From positions 1 through 58,509 of the forward strand of contig CAZOWW010000020.1 in assembly GCA_964583765.1 (NCBI GenBank): a stretch of DNA of 58,509 nucleotides. Reading direction: 5' to 3'. Every line of letters begins with the position of its first letter. The stretch's first letter is position 1. The translations under genes were made by a program, and so were the position numbers. The notes below the pieces were generated by a model, which was not told where the DNA came from, did not search any database, and saw only the letters and a program-made list of their open reading frames with translations. Of the stretch, positions 49,481-58,509 are shown one piece after another. Source of the DNA: CAZOWW01 sp964583765 (GTDB lineage: Bacteria; Actinomycetota; Actinomycetes; Actinomycetales; Kineosporiaceae).

Positions 49481-50863
49481 TCAGCGGGTCAGGTCCTGGG
49501 CGAGTTCCTCGAAGGCGTTGATGAAGGTGTCGCAATCGGCGATCGTGTGCTGCACCGACAGGGTCCACTCCTCCTCGCGGCCCGGGGTCATGAACACGCC
49601 CCGGTTCATGTTGTAGAGCCACGCGAGGTCGGAGAGCTCGCCGTCCTGGTGCTGCTTGTAGCTCTCGTAGTCCACGATCTTGGTGGGCGCGAAGGTGACG
49701 CATCCCTTGGAGGCGACCCCGATCGCGTATCCCGACAGCCCGTACCGGTCCACCACGCCCTGGCAGCCCTTGACCAGGTGCTCGTTGAGCATGTCGAGGT
49801 GGGCGTAGGCGTCGGGTGTCATGACCTCGAGAAGGTTCGCCCGGGCCGCGGCCACGCCCAACGGGTTCCCGTTGTAGGTACCCACCTGGTAGACCGTGCC
49901 GTCCTCGACGACCTCGAACACCTCCTCGCTGCCGCCGATCGCACCCATGGGCAGGCCCCCGCCCAGAGCCTTGGCAAGGGTGACCATGTCCGGGGTGACG
50001 CCGAAGCGCTCGGTGGCACCACCCGCGGCGATGCACAGGCCGGTCTTGACCTCGTCGAAGATCAGCACGATCCCGTGCTTGCGGGTGATCTCGCGGACCG
50101 CCTCGAGGTACCCCGGTTCCGGCAGGACGATGCCGAGGTTCATCATGGCCGCTTCCATGATCACGCAGGCCGGTGGCCGGCCCTCGGCGACCAGTCGCTC
50201 GATGCGCCGCTCCATGGCGGCCGCGTCGTTGAACGGCACCGGGATCGTCATGTCCACGACGGACTGCGGGATGCCGCCGCCGTAGGGCAGCGACGCCAGG
50301 TTGTCCCGGTCCCCGATCCGGTCGTAGGGCACGCCGATGGACACCATCACGTAGTCGTGGTGGCCGTGGTAGGAACCGAAGATCTTGATGATGGTGTCCC
50401 GGCCGGTGCGGGCCCGGGCGATCCGGATCGCGTCCATGGTCGCCTCGGAGCCGGAGTTCACGTAGCGCCAGCGGGGCAGGCCGAAGCGCCGCTTGAGTTC
50501 CTCACCCACGATCACGGCGTCCTCGGTGGGGGCGGCGAAGTGGGTGCCCCGCTCGATCCGCTGCTGGACGGCGCGGGAGATGGCCGGGTGGGCGTGCCCC
50601 TGGACCATCGAGCCGAAGCCGTTGTGGAAGTCGACCATGCGGTTGCCGTCGACGTCCCAGACGTGCGCGCCGGCGCCTCGCTCGAGGTAGATGGGCCATG
50701 GCTTGCGCACCTGGTAGGACGAGGCGACGCCGGCCGACAGAGTCTGCCGCGCCCGCTCGTACAGCGCGGCGGACCCGGGGGTGCGCTCATCCAGCAGGAC
50801 GGACTCGCGGGCCGTCAGTTCGGCGATCCGGGCGCGATCCAGGGCGACAGGGGTGGAGCTCAT
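49481..50863 (-). CDS. Class III PLP aminotransferase, glutamate-1-semialdehyde aminomutase-like
   Basis: 460 aa. The start at 50863 is preferred to the ATG two codons earlier because GAGGAG is then 7 bp upstream. Motifs: DVDGNRMVDFHNGFGSMVQG, RYVNSGSEATMDAIRIARAR, GSYHGHHDYVMVSIG, LIFDEVKTGLCIAAGG (PLP-ring Asp), TLAKALGGGLPMGAIGG with the Schiff-base Lys, YNGNPLGVAAARANL. These place it among HemL-like class III aminotransferases, but the N-terminal extension and substrate-pocket differences suggest an accessory mutase rather than the haem-pathway enzyme. The gene ending at 51049 lies 186 bp upstream on the same strand, perhaps the same operon. Confidence 0.85.
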   Translation of the reverse strand: MSSTPVALDRARIAELTARESVLLDERTPGSAALYERARQTLSAGVASSYQVRKPWPIYLERGAGAHVWDVDGNRMVDFHNGFGSMVQGHAHPAISRAVQQRIERGTHFAAPTEDAVIVGEELKRRFGLPRWRYVNSGSEATMDAIRIARARTGRDTIIKIFGSYHGHHDYVMVSIGVPYDRIGDRDNLASLPYGGGIPQSVVDMTIPVPFNDAAAMERRIERLVAEGRPPACVIMEAAMMNLGIVLPEPGYLEAVREITRKHGIVLIFDEVKTGLCIAAGGATERFGVTPDMVTLAKALGGGLPMGAIGGSEEVFEVVEDGTVYQVGTYNGNPLGVAAARANLLEVMTPDAYAHLDMLNEHLVKGCQGVVDRYGLSGYAIGVASKGCVTFAPTKIVDYESYKQHQDGELSDLAWLYNMNRGVFMTPGREEEWTLSVQHTIADCDTFINAFEELAQDLTR

Positions 50864-51048
50864 GACCATGCTCCTCGATTCGGGGTGCGGGGCGGCTCAG
50901 GCCTCCGAGTCTGGCCCAGCACGTCCCGGGGCGGCCACCGCGCGCAGGACGCGATTCCCCGAAGTCACGGACCTCACAGCCCGCCAATCGTGACCAAACG
51001 CCATCGACCGGAACTTTGGTGCGCCGCCTCGGCCGTCCCGAACGGTGA

Positions 51049-51588
51049 TCACCAGGAGACGGTGAAGGTGCAGCTGTTCCCGCCCTTCTTCCGGCAGGGC
51101 TGGGCGCCCTCGTGCACCACCTGGACGATCGCGCCCGCGGGCTTGAAGCGCTTGGTCGTCGCCTCGACGATCCCGCGGTCGAAGTCGCACGGGTAGGGGT
51201 TCTGGCAGACCATCACGCCCGAACTCTTCCCCGAGGATCGCCAGGTGTAGCTGCCGATCGGTCCGCCCCGGTGATTCATGTGATAGGCGGTGTCGATGCT
51301 CGCCAGGGCCTTGTCCAGGGAGTCGATCTGCGGCGGGAACTTGGCGCTCTGCGGGATCTGCAGGCCGATCTGGTGCAGGGTGCGGTCGCCGATGCTCTGG
51401 GCGATCTTCTCGAAGGCGTCGAGCCAGGCCTGCTGCTTGTACCAGTGCCCGGCGGTCGGTGACTCGATACCCGCGGCAGCGAGGATCTTGAGCGCGTGGG
51501 GGCCGAACGAGCCCATGCCGGCGACCACCGACAGGACCGTCTCACCGTTCACCTCGACCGCGGGACTCATCGCCTTGTAGACCGGCAC
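51049..51588 (-). CDS. Uncharacterised cytosolic protein, V4R/haem-NO-binding-like ending
   Basis: 179 aa. No signal peptide. N-terminus MPVYKAMSPAVEVNGETVLS, then a helical part (HWYKQQAWLDAFEKIAQSIG). The C-terminal half reads SSGVMVCQNPYPCDFDRGIV, EATTKRFKPAGAIVQVVHEG, CRKKGGNSCTFTVSW. The Cys-x-N-P-Y-P-C...RG pattern followed by Cys-rich Gly-Gly-x-Ser-Cys and a terminal Trp strand recalls V4R-like domains; residues Cys near 137, 142, 164 and 172 might bind metal. Neighbour to a HemL-like aminotransferase on the same strand. Family assignment is tentative. Confidence 0.55.
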   Translation of the reverse strand: MPVYKAMSPAVEVNGETVLSVVAGMGSFGPHALKILAAAGIESPTAGHWYKQQAWLDAFEKIAQSIGDRTLHQIGLQIPQSAKFPPQIDSLDKALASIDTAYHMNHRGGPIGSYTWRSSGKSSGVMVCQNPYPCDFDRGIVEATTKRFKPAGAIVQVVHEGAQPCRKKGGNSCTFTVSW

Positions 51589-51762
51589 GGGGCACTCCTT
51601 CCGGGGATGGCTGGCGAGACTGGAATCGGCATCTGTTACCGAAACTTGACCCCGTGGAGCAGCACGTCAGCGCATCCTTCTCCCTCCTCCAGGCGTATCG
51701 CGGTCGAGGCCCCGGACCCGGTCGTCCGGGCGGGTGGGACCTGCGTCAACAGTGGAGGAGTC

Positions 51763-53115
<1,353 letters not shown>

Positions 53116-53190
53116 ACCTCCGGGGAAGGCTCCGTGCCGGTCCGCCGGGTGCTGGCTCTCGCCCGGTCGTGGTCCTGCCCGGTCGGGTGC

Positions 53191-53608
53191 TCACCAGGTG
53201 AGGGCGTCGGAGTGGTACCGGCCGATGGAGCAGGAGACCTGGTAGCCGGGGTAGCCGAAGATCCAGGGCGAGGCCGCGAAGTTGCCGGAGCTGTCCGTCG
53301 TCACCTGTTTCGCGGGCAGCGGGTCGGTGCCGTAGGTGTCGTGCAGTTCCACGGTGTAGGTCGGGTCGGGGGCGAAGCCCGTCCCCGTCACGGTGACGTA
53401 CGCGCACGGGGAGGTCCAGCACACCCCTGCCACCCGGGCTGGGGCGCCCTTGGCGACCGCCACGGTGGGCACTTCCGTGCCGCGGGTCCTGCTGGTGCCG
53501 GTGCCCCGGAGCGTGCTGATGGTGTCGATCGGAGAACGCCACGGGGGACCCGGGTGGTTGAGTTCCTTCCGGAACGGGGTCGTGCCCGGGGTCAAGTCCC
53601 GGAGGTGA
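53191..53608 (-). CDS. Uncertain small secreted-type Ig-like (IPT-type) protein or gene remnant
   Basis: The open frame ends at 53191 with a coherent beta-rich domain: TVAVAKGAPARVAGVCWTSP, CAYVTVTGTGFAPDPTYTVE, LHDTYGTDPLPAKQVTTDSS, GNFAASPWIFGYPGYQVSCS, with Cys pairs. Its upstream part (from about 53560) has no signal peptide and no convincing ATG or RBS; a GTG at 53472 is the nearest in-frame start. Probably a truncated exported protein or a 3' remnant. The 5' end given is approximate. Confidence 0.4.
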
Positions 53609-53668
53609 GGGCCCGTCCGTCGTGATCGCGCGTTCGGGTGCCGGGGACGGCCAGTACTGTGCTGAACC

Positions 53669-54601
53669 GTGCCAGCCCCTGCTCCCGACGAGCCGAGCGA
53701 TCCCCGTACCCAGGCCGGTCCGAACCCGCAGCATCTGCTGGCCACGGTGCTCGGGGAGTACCTCGACTCCGCGGAGGCCGACCTGCCGGCCGCTGCGGTC
53801 GTGGCGATCCTGGCGGAGTTCGGAATCACCCAGGCCAGCGCTCGGGCCACGTTGTCCCGGCTGACGAAGCGCGGTCTGATCGCCAGGCGTGAGGGACGTC
53901 GACCGCTGGTGTACCACCTCACCCCCGAGGCGCTCGCCCGCCACCACGACCACATGGAACGGTTCCTGACCTTCGGCTCCCGGCCACCGGTCTGGACCGG
54001 GCAGTGGTTGGCGGTCTCCTTCTCCCTGCCGGAGGCCCAGCAGGCGCAGCGACACGCGATCCGCAAGTTGCTGAGCTCGCTCGGGTTCGTCCGGCTCTAC
54101 GACAGCCTCTGGATCCGGCCAGGAGACGACGCCGACCCGGTCGCGACTGCTCTGGCGGATCTCCTCGACGGAACCGATGCCCGCTGGTCATTGCTGCACA
54201 CCCGCTTCCACGAGGAGGCGGGTGCCCACGGTCCGGCGTCCGGCCATGACCTGACCGGCCTGGCCGCCCGGTACCGGGCCTTCATCGAGCGTTACGGCGG
54301 GCTCCGGGCGGCCATTCACCAGGGGAACCTGACCCCTGCCGCGGCCCTGGTGGCGAGGACGTCGATCATGGATTCCTGGCGCCGGTTCCCCGACCTGGAC
54401 CCGGACCTCCCCGCGCACCTGCTGCCGGACCCGTGGCCCCGCGAGACGGCGCGCGAGCTCCTGCTGGAGGTGCACGCGGCCCTCGGTGAGCCGGCAGCCG
54501 CGCGACTGGTCGAGATCACGGAACCGCACTGGCCGGTGGCGAGGACGTGGATCACGTACTTCCGGGCCGGCCCCGACGGGCGCCCGGTACGCGCCGGCTG
54601 A
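53669..54601 (+). CDS. PaaX family transcriptional regulator
   Basis: 310 aa, GTG start. N-terminal winged helix: AEADLPAAAVVAILAEFGIT, QASARATLSRLTKRGLIARR, REGRRPLVYHLTPEALAR (residues 36-95). The PaaX C-terminal domains follow: WTGQWLAVSFSLPEAQQAQR, RKLLSSLGFVRLYDSLWIRP, RWSLLHTRFHEEAG, SIMDSWRRFPDLDPDLPAHL, LPDPWPRETARELLLEVHAA. PaaX represses phenylacetate catabolism in other bacteria; no such genes are present here, so its target differs. Confidence 0.85.
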   Translation: MPAPAPDEPSDPRTQAGPNPQHLLATVLGEYLDSAEADLPAAAVVAILAEFGITQASARATLSRLTKRGLIARREGRRPLVYHLTPEALARHHDHMERFLTFGSRPPVWTGQWLAVSFSLPEAQQAQRHAIRKLLSSLGFVRLYDSLWIRPGDDADPVATALADLLDGTDARWSLLHTRFHEEAGAHGPASGHDLTGLAARYRAFIERYGGLRAAIHQGNLTPAAALVARTSIMDSWRRFPDLDPDLPAHLLPDPWPRETARELLLEVHAALGEPAAARLVEITEPHWPVARTWITYFRAGPDGRPVRAG

Positions 54602-54629
54602 ACGGGGTCACGGCCCCCTCACGCGACTC

Positions 54630-54657
54630 TTGACACTTTGTGTTGCTGCCGTAATAG
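54630..54657 (+). promoter_or_regulatory. Consensus-like promoter with overlapping inverted repeat
   Basis: TTGACA (54630-54635), 16-bp spacer, TAATAG (54652-54657), rare in a GC-rich genome. GACACTTTGTGTTG within the spacer is an imperfect palindrome (ACAC/GTGT) that could be an operator. It probably drives the esterase gene at 54850 with a leader of about 190 nt. Confidence 0.55.
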
Positions 54658-54849
54658 TAAGCGCACATTGCTCCCGTCGGGTCATCCTTGCCCGACGCGA
54701 ACACCCCCGAGGAGCCGGCACCTCTCGTCGCCGCACGATCCGATCTGCCCCGCCCGGAACCGTTGAACGGGCGGGCCGAGTGCGCTGCGACCGGGGCAGC
54801 ACGCGTACGGACACCGGCAGGAGCACCGTCGCTCACCGAGGAGTGTCGA

Positions 54850-56109
54850 ATGACAACCCGCTCAGTCCTCCGCACAGCGCTCGCGACCGCCCTGATCTGC
54901 GCCGGCACCCTGGTCACTGTCACCGGGGGACCGGCGAGTGCGGCGGTCGGTGGCTCAGGGCCCTATCCGGCCGACTACGAGACGTCCAGCAGCCTGCCCA
55001 CCCACACCATCTACCGTCCCTCCACTCTGCCGTCCGAGCGGATGCCGATCTTCGTCTGGGGCAACGGCGGGTGCGCCGCGGACGGGACGGCGCAGCTGCC
55101 GTTCCTCCGCCAGATCGCCTCCTACGGCTACCTGGTCATCGCCAGCGGGAACCCTGGTGGCTCCGGCTCGACCACCTCGAGTCTGCTGACGCAGGCGATC
55201 GACTGGGCGGTGTCGGAGAACAGCCGGCAGGGCAGCAAGTACCTCGGCAAGCTCGACACGAGCCGGATCGCCGTGGCGGGCTGGTCCTGCGGCGGCCTGG
55301 AGGCCTACGCGGTCTCCAACGACACGCGACTCACCACAACGATGATCTTCAGCAGTGGCCTGCTCAACGACTCCGACGACTACCAGCTGCAGCGGCTGAC
55401 CAAGCCGATCGCCTACTTCATCGGTGGGTCGAGCGACATCGCCTATGCCAACGCGATGGACGACTGGGGGAAGCTCCCGACCGGACTGCCGGCCTGGATG
55501 GGCAACCTCAACGTCGGGCACGGCGGCACCTACACCCAGACCAACGGGGGCGAGTTCGGTCGGGTCGCGGTGCTGTACCTGCAGTGGCGCCTGCGCGGTG
55601 ACCTGACCGCGGGCCAGAACTTCGTCGGCTCCGACTGCGGCCTGTGTCACGGTCAGTGGACGGTCCAGCAGAAGAACCTCACCCTGGGCGGTCCCACCAC
55701 GACCACGACGACCACCAGCACCTCCGCGCGTACGACGACCACGACCACCTCGCGCACCACGTCGACCACGAGCACCACGTCGACCACGAGCCCGGTGACG
55801 ACAACCGCGTCCTCCGGCGCAGGGTGCACGGCCACCTACTCCGTCACCAGTAGCTGGAACAGCGGCTTCGTTGCGGACGTGAAGGTCAGCGCCGGTTCGG
55901 CGATCAGCGGCTGGCGGGTCACGGTGGGCCTGCCCGCGGGAACGAGTCTGGTGAGCGTCTGGAACGGGGTGGCCGGAGGCAGCACGGGCACGGTGCAGGT
56001 GACGAACCAGAGCTACAACGGATCGCTGCCGGCCGGGGGCTCGACGAGCTTCGGTTTCCAGGGCAACGGCTCCGGCTCCGGGACGACGGTGTCCTGCAGC
56101 CCCGCCTGA
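54850..56109 (+). CDS. Secreted alpha/beta-hydrolase esterase with C-terminal CBM2
   Basis: 419 aa. ATG 54850 has GAGGAG upstream and starts a signal peptide (TALATALICAGTLVTVTGGP, cleavage ASA-AV). The catalytic domain spans about 35-280: PIFVWGNGGCAADGTAQLPF, SYGYLVIASGNPGGSGSTTS, RIAVAGWSCGGLEAYAVSND (nucleophile Ser in GWSCGG), IAYFIGGSSDIAYANAMDDW (acid region), LNVGHGGTYTQTNGGEFG (His). A Thr/Ser linker (SARTTTTTTSRTTSTTSTTS) leads to a CBM2 (about 325-419; SSWNSGFVADVKVSAGSAIS, VWNGVAGGSTGTVQV). Likely a polysaccharide esterase acting outside the cell; the exact ester is unknown. Confidence 0.85.
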   Translation: MTTRSVLRTALATALICAGTLVTVTGGPASAAVGGSGPYPADYETSSSLPTHTIYRPSTLPSERMPIFVWGNGGCAADGTAQLPFLRQIASYGYLVIASGNPGGSGSTTSSLLTQAIDWAVSENSRQGSKYLGKLDTSRIAVAGWSCGGLEAYAVSNDTRLTTTMIFSSGLLNDSDDYQLQRLTKPIAYFIGGSSDIAYANAMDDWGKLPTGLPAWMGNLNVGHGGTYTQTNGGEFGRVAVLYLQWRLRGDLTAGQNFVGSDCGLCHGQWTVQQKNLTLGGPTTTTTTTSTSARTTTTTTSRTTSTTSTTSTTSPVTTTASSGAGCTATYSVTSSWNSGFVADVKVSAGSAISGWRVTVGLPAGTSLVSVWNGVAGGSTGTVQVTNQSYNGSLPAGGSTSFGFQGNGSGSGTTVSCSPA

Positions 56110-56120
56110 GCGAGGGGAGC

Positions 56121-56169
56121 GATGCCGGGAACGGACGCGACGCGGCCAGGGCCGTCCGTTCCCGGCATC
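56121..56169 (+). terminator. Strong terminator after the esterase gene
   Basis: Perfect 17-bp stem GATGCCGGGAACGGACG (56121-56137) with its exact complement (56153-56169), 15-nt loop, starting 11 bp past the stop. No U-tract. Confidence 0.8.
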
Positions 56170-56294
56170 GGAGGCGGGGCCGAGGGGCTGGCGATGGGGG
56201 CGATGGCGGTGGGGCCTGGTGTGGTTGGTGTGGTCATCATCGGAGCCGAGGCTTGTCGGGGGGCCGGGGCGGAGCGTCGGACGGCTGGGGTCGA

Positions 56295-58018
56295 TCAGGA
56301 CGGCGGGACGGGGCTGTTCTCCGGGGTGGGATCGGGCGGCGGGGTGGGATCGGGCGCCGCAGCTTCTTGAGCCGCCTGCAATTTGGCCAGGGTGGTTCGC
56401 ACCTCGATCATCCGCGGATGCTGGTCGCCGTAGACCGTCGAGCTGATGGCCAGGGCCCGTTCGGCGAGGGGCTGGGCTCCGGCGACGTCGCCCTGGGCCA
56501 GGAGGATCCGGGCGAGGGTGTTCAGGTCGATGGCGACCTCGGGGTGGTGGGGACCGAGGGCGGCCTCAGCGATGGCCACGGCCTGTTCGGACACAGGCCG
56601 GGCGCCTGCGGTGCCCCCCCGATCCCGGAGCACCCAGGCGAGGAGGCCGGGAGTCGTGGCGACCTCTGGGTGGTGGGGTCCGTAGACAGCCTCGGTGATG
56701 GCCAGGGCCCGTTCCAGCAGGGGACGGGCCGCGGATGCCTGCCCCTGGGTCCGGAGGTAGTTCGCGGCGCGGTCCAACAGCCAGGACACATCCCCCTGGA
56801 CGTCCGGTGCGGTGTCGTCGGCGAGAGGCGCCGGCAGCAGGTCGGCGTGACCGGCGAAGAGGTCCAGCGGGATGGCCTCGGGGGCCAGCCAGACGCAGAT
56901 CCCGAGCAGTTGCAGGGCCGCCGGATGCTCGACGGTCAGGCGTTCGAAGGCCAGGTCCCACAGAGTGGCGATCGTCTCGCGGTGCCCGGGGACCTGTCCG
57001 CGCCGGTAGAGGTCTGCGGCGCGGGTGCGCAGTAGGCGCAGGTAGTCCGCTCCGGGCAGGCCCGTTCCGCGCAGGTATCCGGCGGCCTGTTCCAGCGCCA
57101 GCGGCAGGCAGCCCAACTCGGCGGCGATGGCGGCCGCGCAGTCCGGGGCGAGGTCGGGTACGCGCCGGCACAGGAAGGTCCGGGCCTGTTCGGGTGGGAG
57201 GACGTCGATGTCCAGCACGGTCCCCAGATGCGAGTAGCCGTGGCGGCGGGTCGTGATCAGCACGTGTGCGGGGGTTACGGGCAGGGCTGTGCCCGTGGGC
57301 ACCCAGGGCTCGAGGGTGGCCGGGTCCTCGGCGTTGTCGAAGATCAGCAGCCAGCCGGGGACCGTGCGCAGGCGTGCATGGACGGCGGTGGCGATCCGGG
57401 TCGGGTCCGCCTGGGGGTCGATCCCCAGTTCCTGTGCCAGCCAGGGCGGCGAACTGGTCCGGGATCGCCTCGGCCCGTTCGGCGGCGATCCACCGGACCA
57501 CGTCGTAATCCGTCGCGTGGACGTGGGCGTACTCCACGGCCAGTTGGGTCTTGCCGACCCCGCCCATCCCACGCAGGGACCGCACCGTCTCCACCGGACC
57601 GGCAGTGAGTTCCCCGCTCAGGGCGGTGAGGTCCTCTGCCCGACCGGTGAAGTGCCCATTGCGCGCCGGGACGTTCCAGACGCGCGGCAGCACCTCGGCT
57701 GACTCCGACTCGCGGGGCAGCGGCTCGCGGCTCGACGACCCCGACTCACCAGGCTGCTGCTCGCGGTTCGACGGCTCCGGCTCGGACTTCGTGACCGTGC
57801 CCGCAGCCTGTGCCCAGTACCCGGCCCGGGCGGCGGCGACGAACTCCGCCAACTGCTCGCCGTCCAGCCGCAGCGCCCGCCCGAGCAACTGCGCCGACCC
57901 CGGAGCGATCGGCCAACTCCGCCTGCGTCAGTCGGGTTGCAATCCGTAATCGTCTCAACATGTTCCCGAAGTCTTCCCCGTTCGAGGTGACCTCGGGACG
58001 CGCCGTTCCCTCGTTCAC
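56295..58018 (-). pseudogene. Broken XRE-NB-ARC-TPR (AfsR-like STAND) regulator
   Basis: Three reading frames together make one STAND protein. 5' part (GTG 58018): MNEGTARPEV..., FGNMLRRLRIATRLTQAELA, DRSG, the first half of an XRE HTH. In a shifted frame: QLLGRALRLDGEQLAEFVAA, then VRSLRGMGGVGKTQLAVEYA (P-loop), VVRWIAAERAEAIPDQFAAL. In a third frame: AQELGIDPQADPTRIATAVH, WLLIFDNAEDPATLEPWVPT, VLITTRRHGYSHLGTVLDID, LGCLPLALEQAAGYLRGTGL, and TPR repeats with YGPHHPEVAT, LGPHHPEVAI, YGDQHPRMIE. Break 1 is a loss of the second half of the HTH near 57900; break 2 is a GCCA duplication at 57436-57443. Hence probably non-functional, unless break 2 is phase-variable or a sequencing error. Confidence 0.8.
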
Positions 58019-58509
58019 GCACGAGAGAGTCGCACACCACCAATCCGGCCGCGCGGGAGGGTCGGCAGTTCCGTCGGCAGATCGACCGGCAGTTCGCGGT
58101 CCGGAACGGCGGTTTCGCCGGGGATTGACGAAATCTGCTGGGTCTCATCGGTCGATGGCCGTAAGGTCTCGGACGACCCGACCGGAATTCTGGAGTGCGG
58201 AGGTGACGCCGGAACAACAATCAGCAGGACCGCGACCTGAGTGGACCGGTATCGATCTCCCAGTCGTAGGGGGAATGCAGGGGAATTCCGGGAATCCTCG
58301 GTGTGACTGGAGAAGTCGCTGGTCATCGGACCCGTGACGGCCGTGCCGGCGGGGACCCCGTCACCGTGGGGAGCGGGATCGAGGGCGGGAGTGGTGCGCC
58401 GTTCCTCGGGGGGCTGACGGGCGTGACGGCGAGTTCCGTCGTCACGGGGGGAGCCAGGGACGCGTCGATTAATTAGTGCAGCGCTTCGGGGTTGTTGTCC
58501 TGCCGATCA
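58019..58509. other. Terminal intergenic region
   Basis: No supported gene. A 44-codon frame from GTG 58203 has poor RBS spacing and no recognisable similarity. An AT-rich CGATTAATTAGTGC patch near 58468 may be a promoter for a gene beyond the window. Confidence 0.35.

Overview
The window is very GC-rich, uses GTG starts freely, and is packed with Sec-type signal peptides, lipoproteins, CBM2-tagged enzymes joined by Thr-rich linkers, and LacI, PadR, PaaX and MarR regulators. This is a chromosomal segment of a cellulolytic soil-type actinomycete (Actinomycetes; genus not resolvable from sequence). No rRNA, tRNA, CRISPR array or intact mobile element was seen; one decayed ISL3-type transposase is present.

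Layout. 1-8.4 kb: a plant-cell-wall island on the minus strand (partial CBM2 protein, GH9-CBM3c-CBM3 cellulase, expansin-like protein with CBM2), a DUF2089/SHOCT-like regulatory pair, and two paralogous small plus-strand genes preceded by a conserved 23-bp element at identical distance from their start codons. 9-13 kb: a secreted beta-propeller/HYR-repeat protein with a recent 236-bp perfect duplication. 13-16.4 kb: PadR unit, an unknown conserved gene, two divergent paralogous small HTH-like genes, and the ISL3 remnant.

16.8-35.05 kb is the centrepiece: a co-directional locus, many of whose genes overlap at stop/start codons, combining a complete phosphate-type ABC transporter (PstC, a single-polypeptide PstA-PstS fusion, PstB) with two further PstS-like binding proteins, a WxL-like surface protein, a DUF916 (WxL-partner) protein, a multi-module surface protein, a sortase-fold membrane protein that has lost both catalytic His and Cys, and a lytic transglycosylase. 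An approximately 115-residue two-cysteine module occurs four times in three of these proteins. I infer an envelope-spanning, phosphate- or anion-linked surface machine; I do not know a description of it. The function is inference; the architecture is read directly.

35.3-45 kb: an HTH-less LacI-type sensor, a lipoprotein, an MMPL transporter, a MmcQ/YjbR protein, and a CE1-type esterase-CBM2 gene divergent from a LacI repressor. 45-56.2 kb: a MarR/GbsR-type regulator divergent from an ABC exporter, a pterin-dehydratase-like/VOC fusion, a HemL-like aminotransferase with a small cytosolic neighbour, a propeller lipoprotein, a PaaX-type regulator and another secreted esterase-CBM2. 56.3-58 kb: an XRE/NB-ARC/TPR regulator broken by a 4-bp duplication and an HTH deletion.

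Several perfect GC-rich hairpins without U-tracts separate the transcription units. Starts were moved from the longest frame where a ribosome binding site, signal peptide or overlap supported it.
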